Source of the DNA: Eopsaltria australis
Taxonomy: Eukaryota > Chordata > Aves > Passeriformes > Petroicidae
DNA: 64,000 bases
Direction of reading: 5' to 3'
Assembly: GCA_034509425.1 (NCBI GenBank)
Contig: JAVTVJ010001385.1
Span: forward strand, 1-64,000
A program made the translations under genes and the position numbers. Below the pieces are notes generated by a model. That model was given only the letters and a program-made list of their open reading frames with translations. It was not told where the DNA came from and did no database searches. Below, in pieces: positions 63,894-64,000 of the stretch (positions are counted from its first letter, which is position 1; each line of letters starts with the position of its first letter).

Positions 63894-64000
63894 TGGAATC
63901 CTGGGTGGGTCTGTGTGGTCTGTGCAGGTGGAATCCTGGCTGGGTTTGTGTGGTGTGTGGGGATGGAATCCTGGCTGGGTTTGTGTGGTGTGTGGAGATG
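63894..64000. repeat. 35-bp minisatellite running off the window end
   Basis: TGGAATCCTGGCTGGGTTTG and variants start at 63894, 63929 and 63964, exactly 35 bp apart, and the last copy is cut by the window edge. The second and third copies are nearly identical. The array probably continues to the right. Confidence 0.93.

Noticed and set aside
43800..64000. Search for FGF13 exon 1V or 1U, or the core exons, and for the intronic microRNA miR-504 known in mammalian FGF13
   Set aside because: I looked by eye for the expected peptide or RNA sequences and found none. They probably lie outside the window, or are absent in this lineage. A proper search could overturn this.
1..64000. CRISPR arrays, prokaryotic operons, tRNA or rRNA genes
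   Set aside because: The tandem repeats here are head-to-tail minisatellites without unique spacers, the sequence is clearly vertebrate, and no tRNA or rRNA signature was seen.

Overview
The window looks like a piece of a bird genome. The direct evidence is two antisense 3'-end fragments of CR1 LINEs (41761-41932 and 51511-51634), a solo LTR flanked by a 6-bp duplication, no mammalian SINEs, low interspersed-repeat density and many short GC-rich minisatellites. Another sauropsid is possible; calling it a bird, perhaps a passerine, is inference.

I recognise one protein-coding exon. It starts at 43751 on the + strand and encodes MSGKVIKPKEEKDASK, the 1Y N-terminus of FGF13 (FHF2, fibroblast growth factor homologous factor 2). 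It ends at 43799 with a good splice donor (AAGG|GTAAGG), so only 49 coding bases of this large multi-promoter gene lie here. The exon sits in the 3' half of a CpG island of about 2.5 kb (about 42070-44610) that must hold its promoter. The 43 kb upstream is probably the long intron downstream of the more 5' alternative first exons (1S, 1U), or intergenic sequence. The 20 kb downstream is intron. I found no exon 1V, 1U, 1S or FGF core exon.

Layout: 1-98 pyrimidine microsatellite; 99-1675 featureless; 1676-2113 solo LTR; 2114-24963 gene-free DNA with a few short duplications and an AP-1-type palindrome at 11967-11992; 24964-33732 a cluster of tandem repeats (pentanucleotide, 92-bp exact duplication, 29-, 40/41-, 59-, 21- and 19-bp arrays); 33733-41760 gene-free DNA; 41761-41932 CR1; 42070-44610 CpG island with palindromic MYB-type sites, a long upstream ORF and the FGF13 1Y exon; 43800-64000 intron with a CR1 fragment, 60-, 21- and 35-bp minisatellites and an AT-rich, TAAT-rich block near the end.

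The many open reading frames of 60-260 codons elsewhere overlap on both strands, show no recognisable domains, and are treated as chance. No bacterial-type features, CRISPR arrays, tRNA or rRNA genes were seen. I found no clear new biological system. The most interesting items are regulatory: the FGF13 1Y promoter island with its upstream ORF ending on the FGF13 start codon, the tandem CCCGTTAACGGG palindromes, and the AP-1 palindrome.
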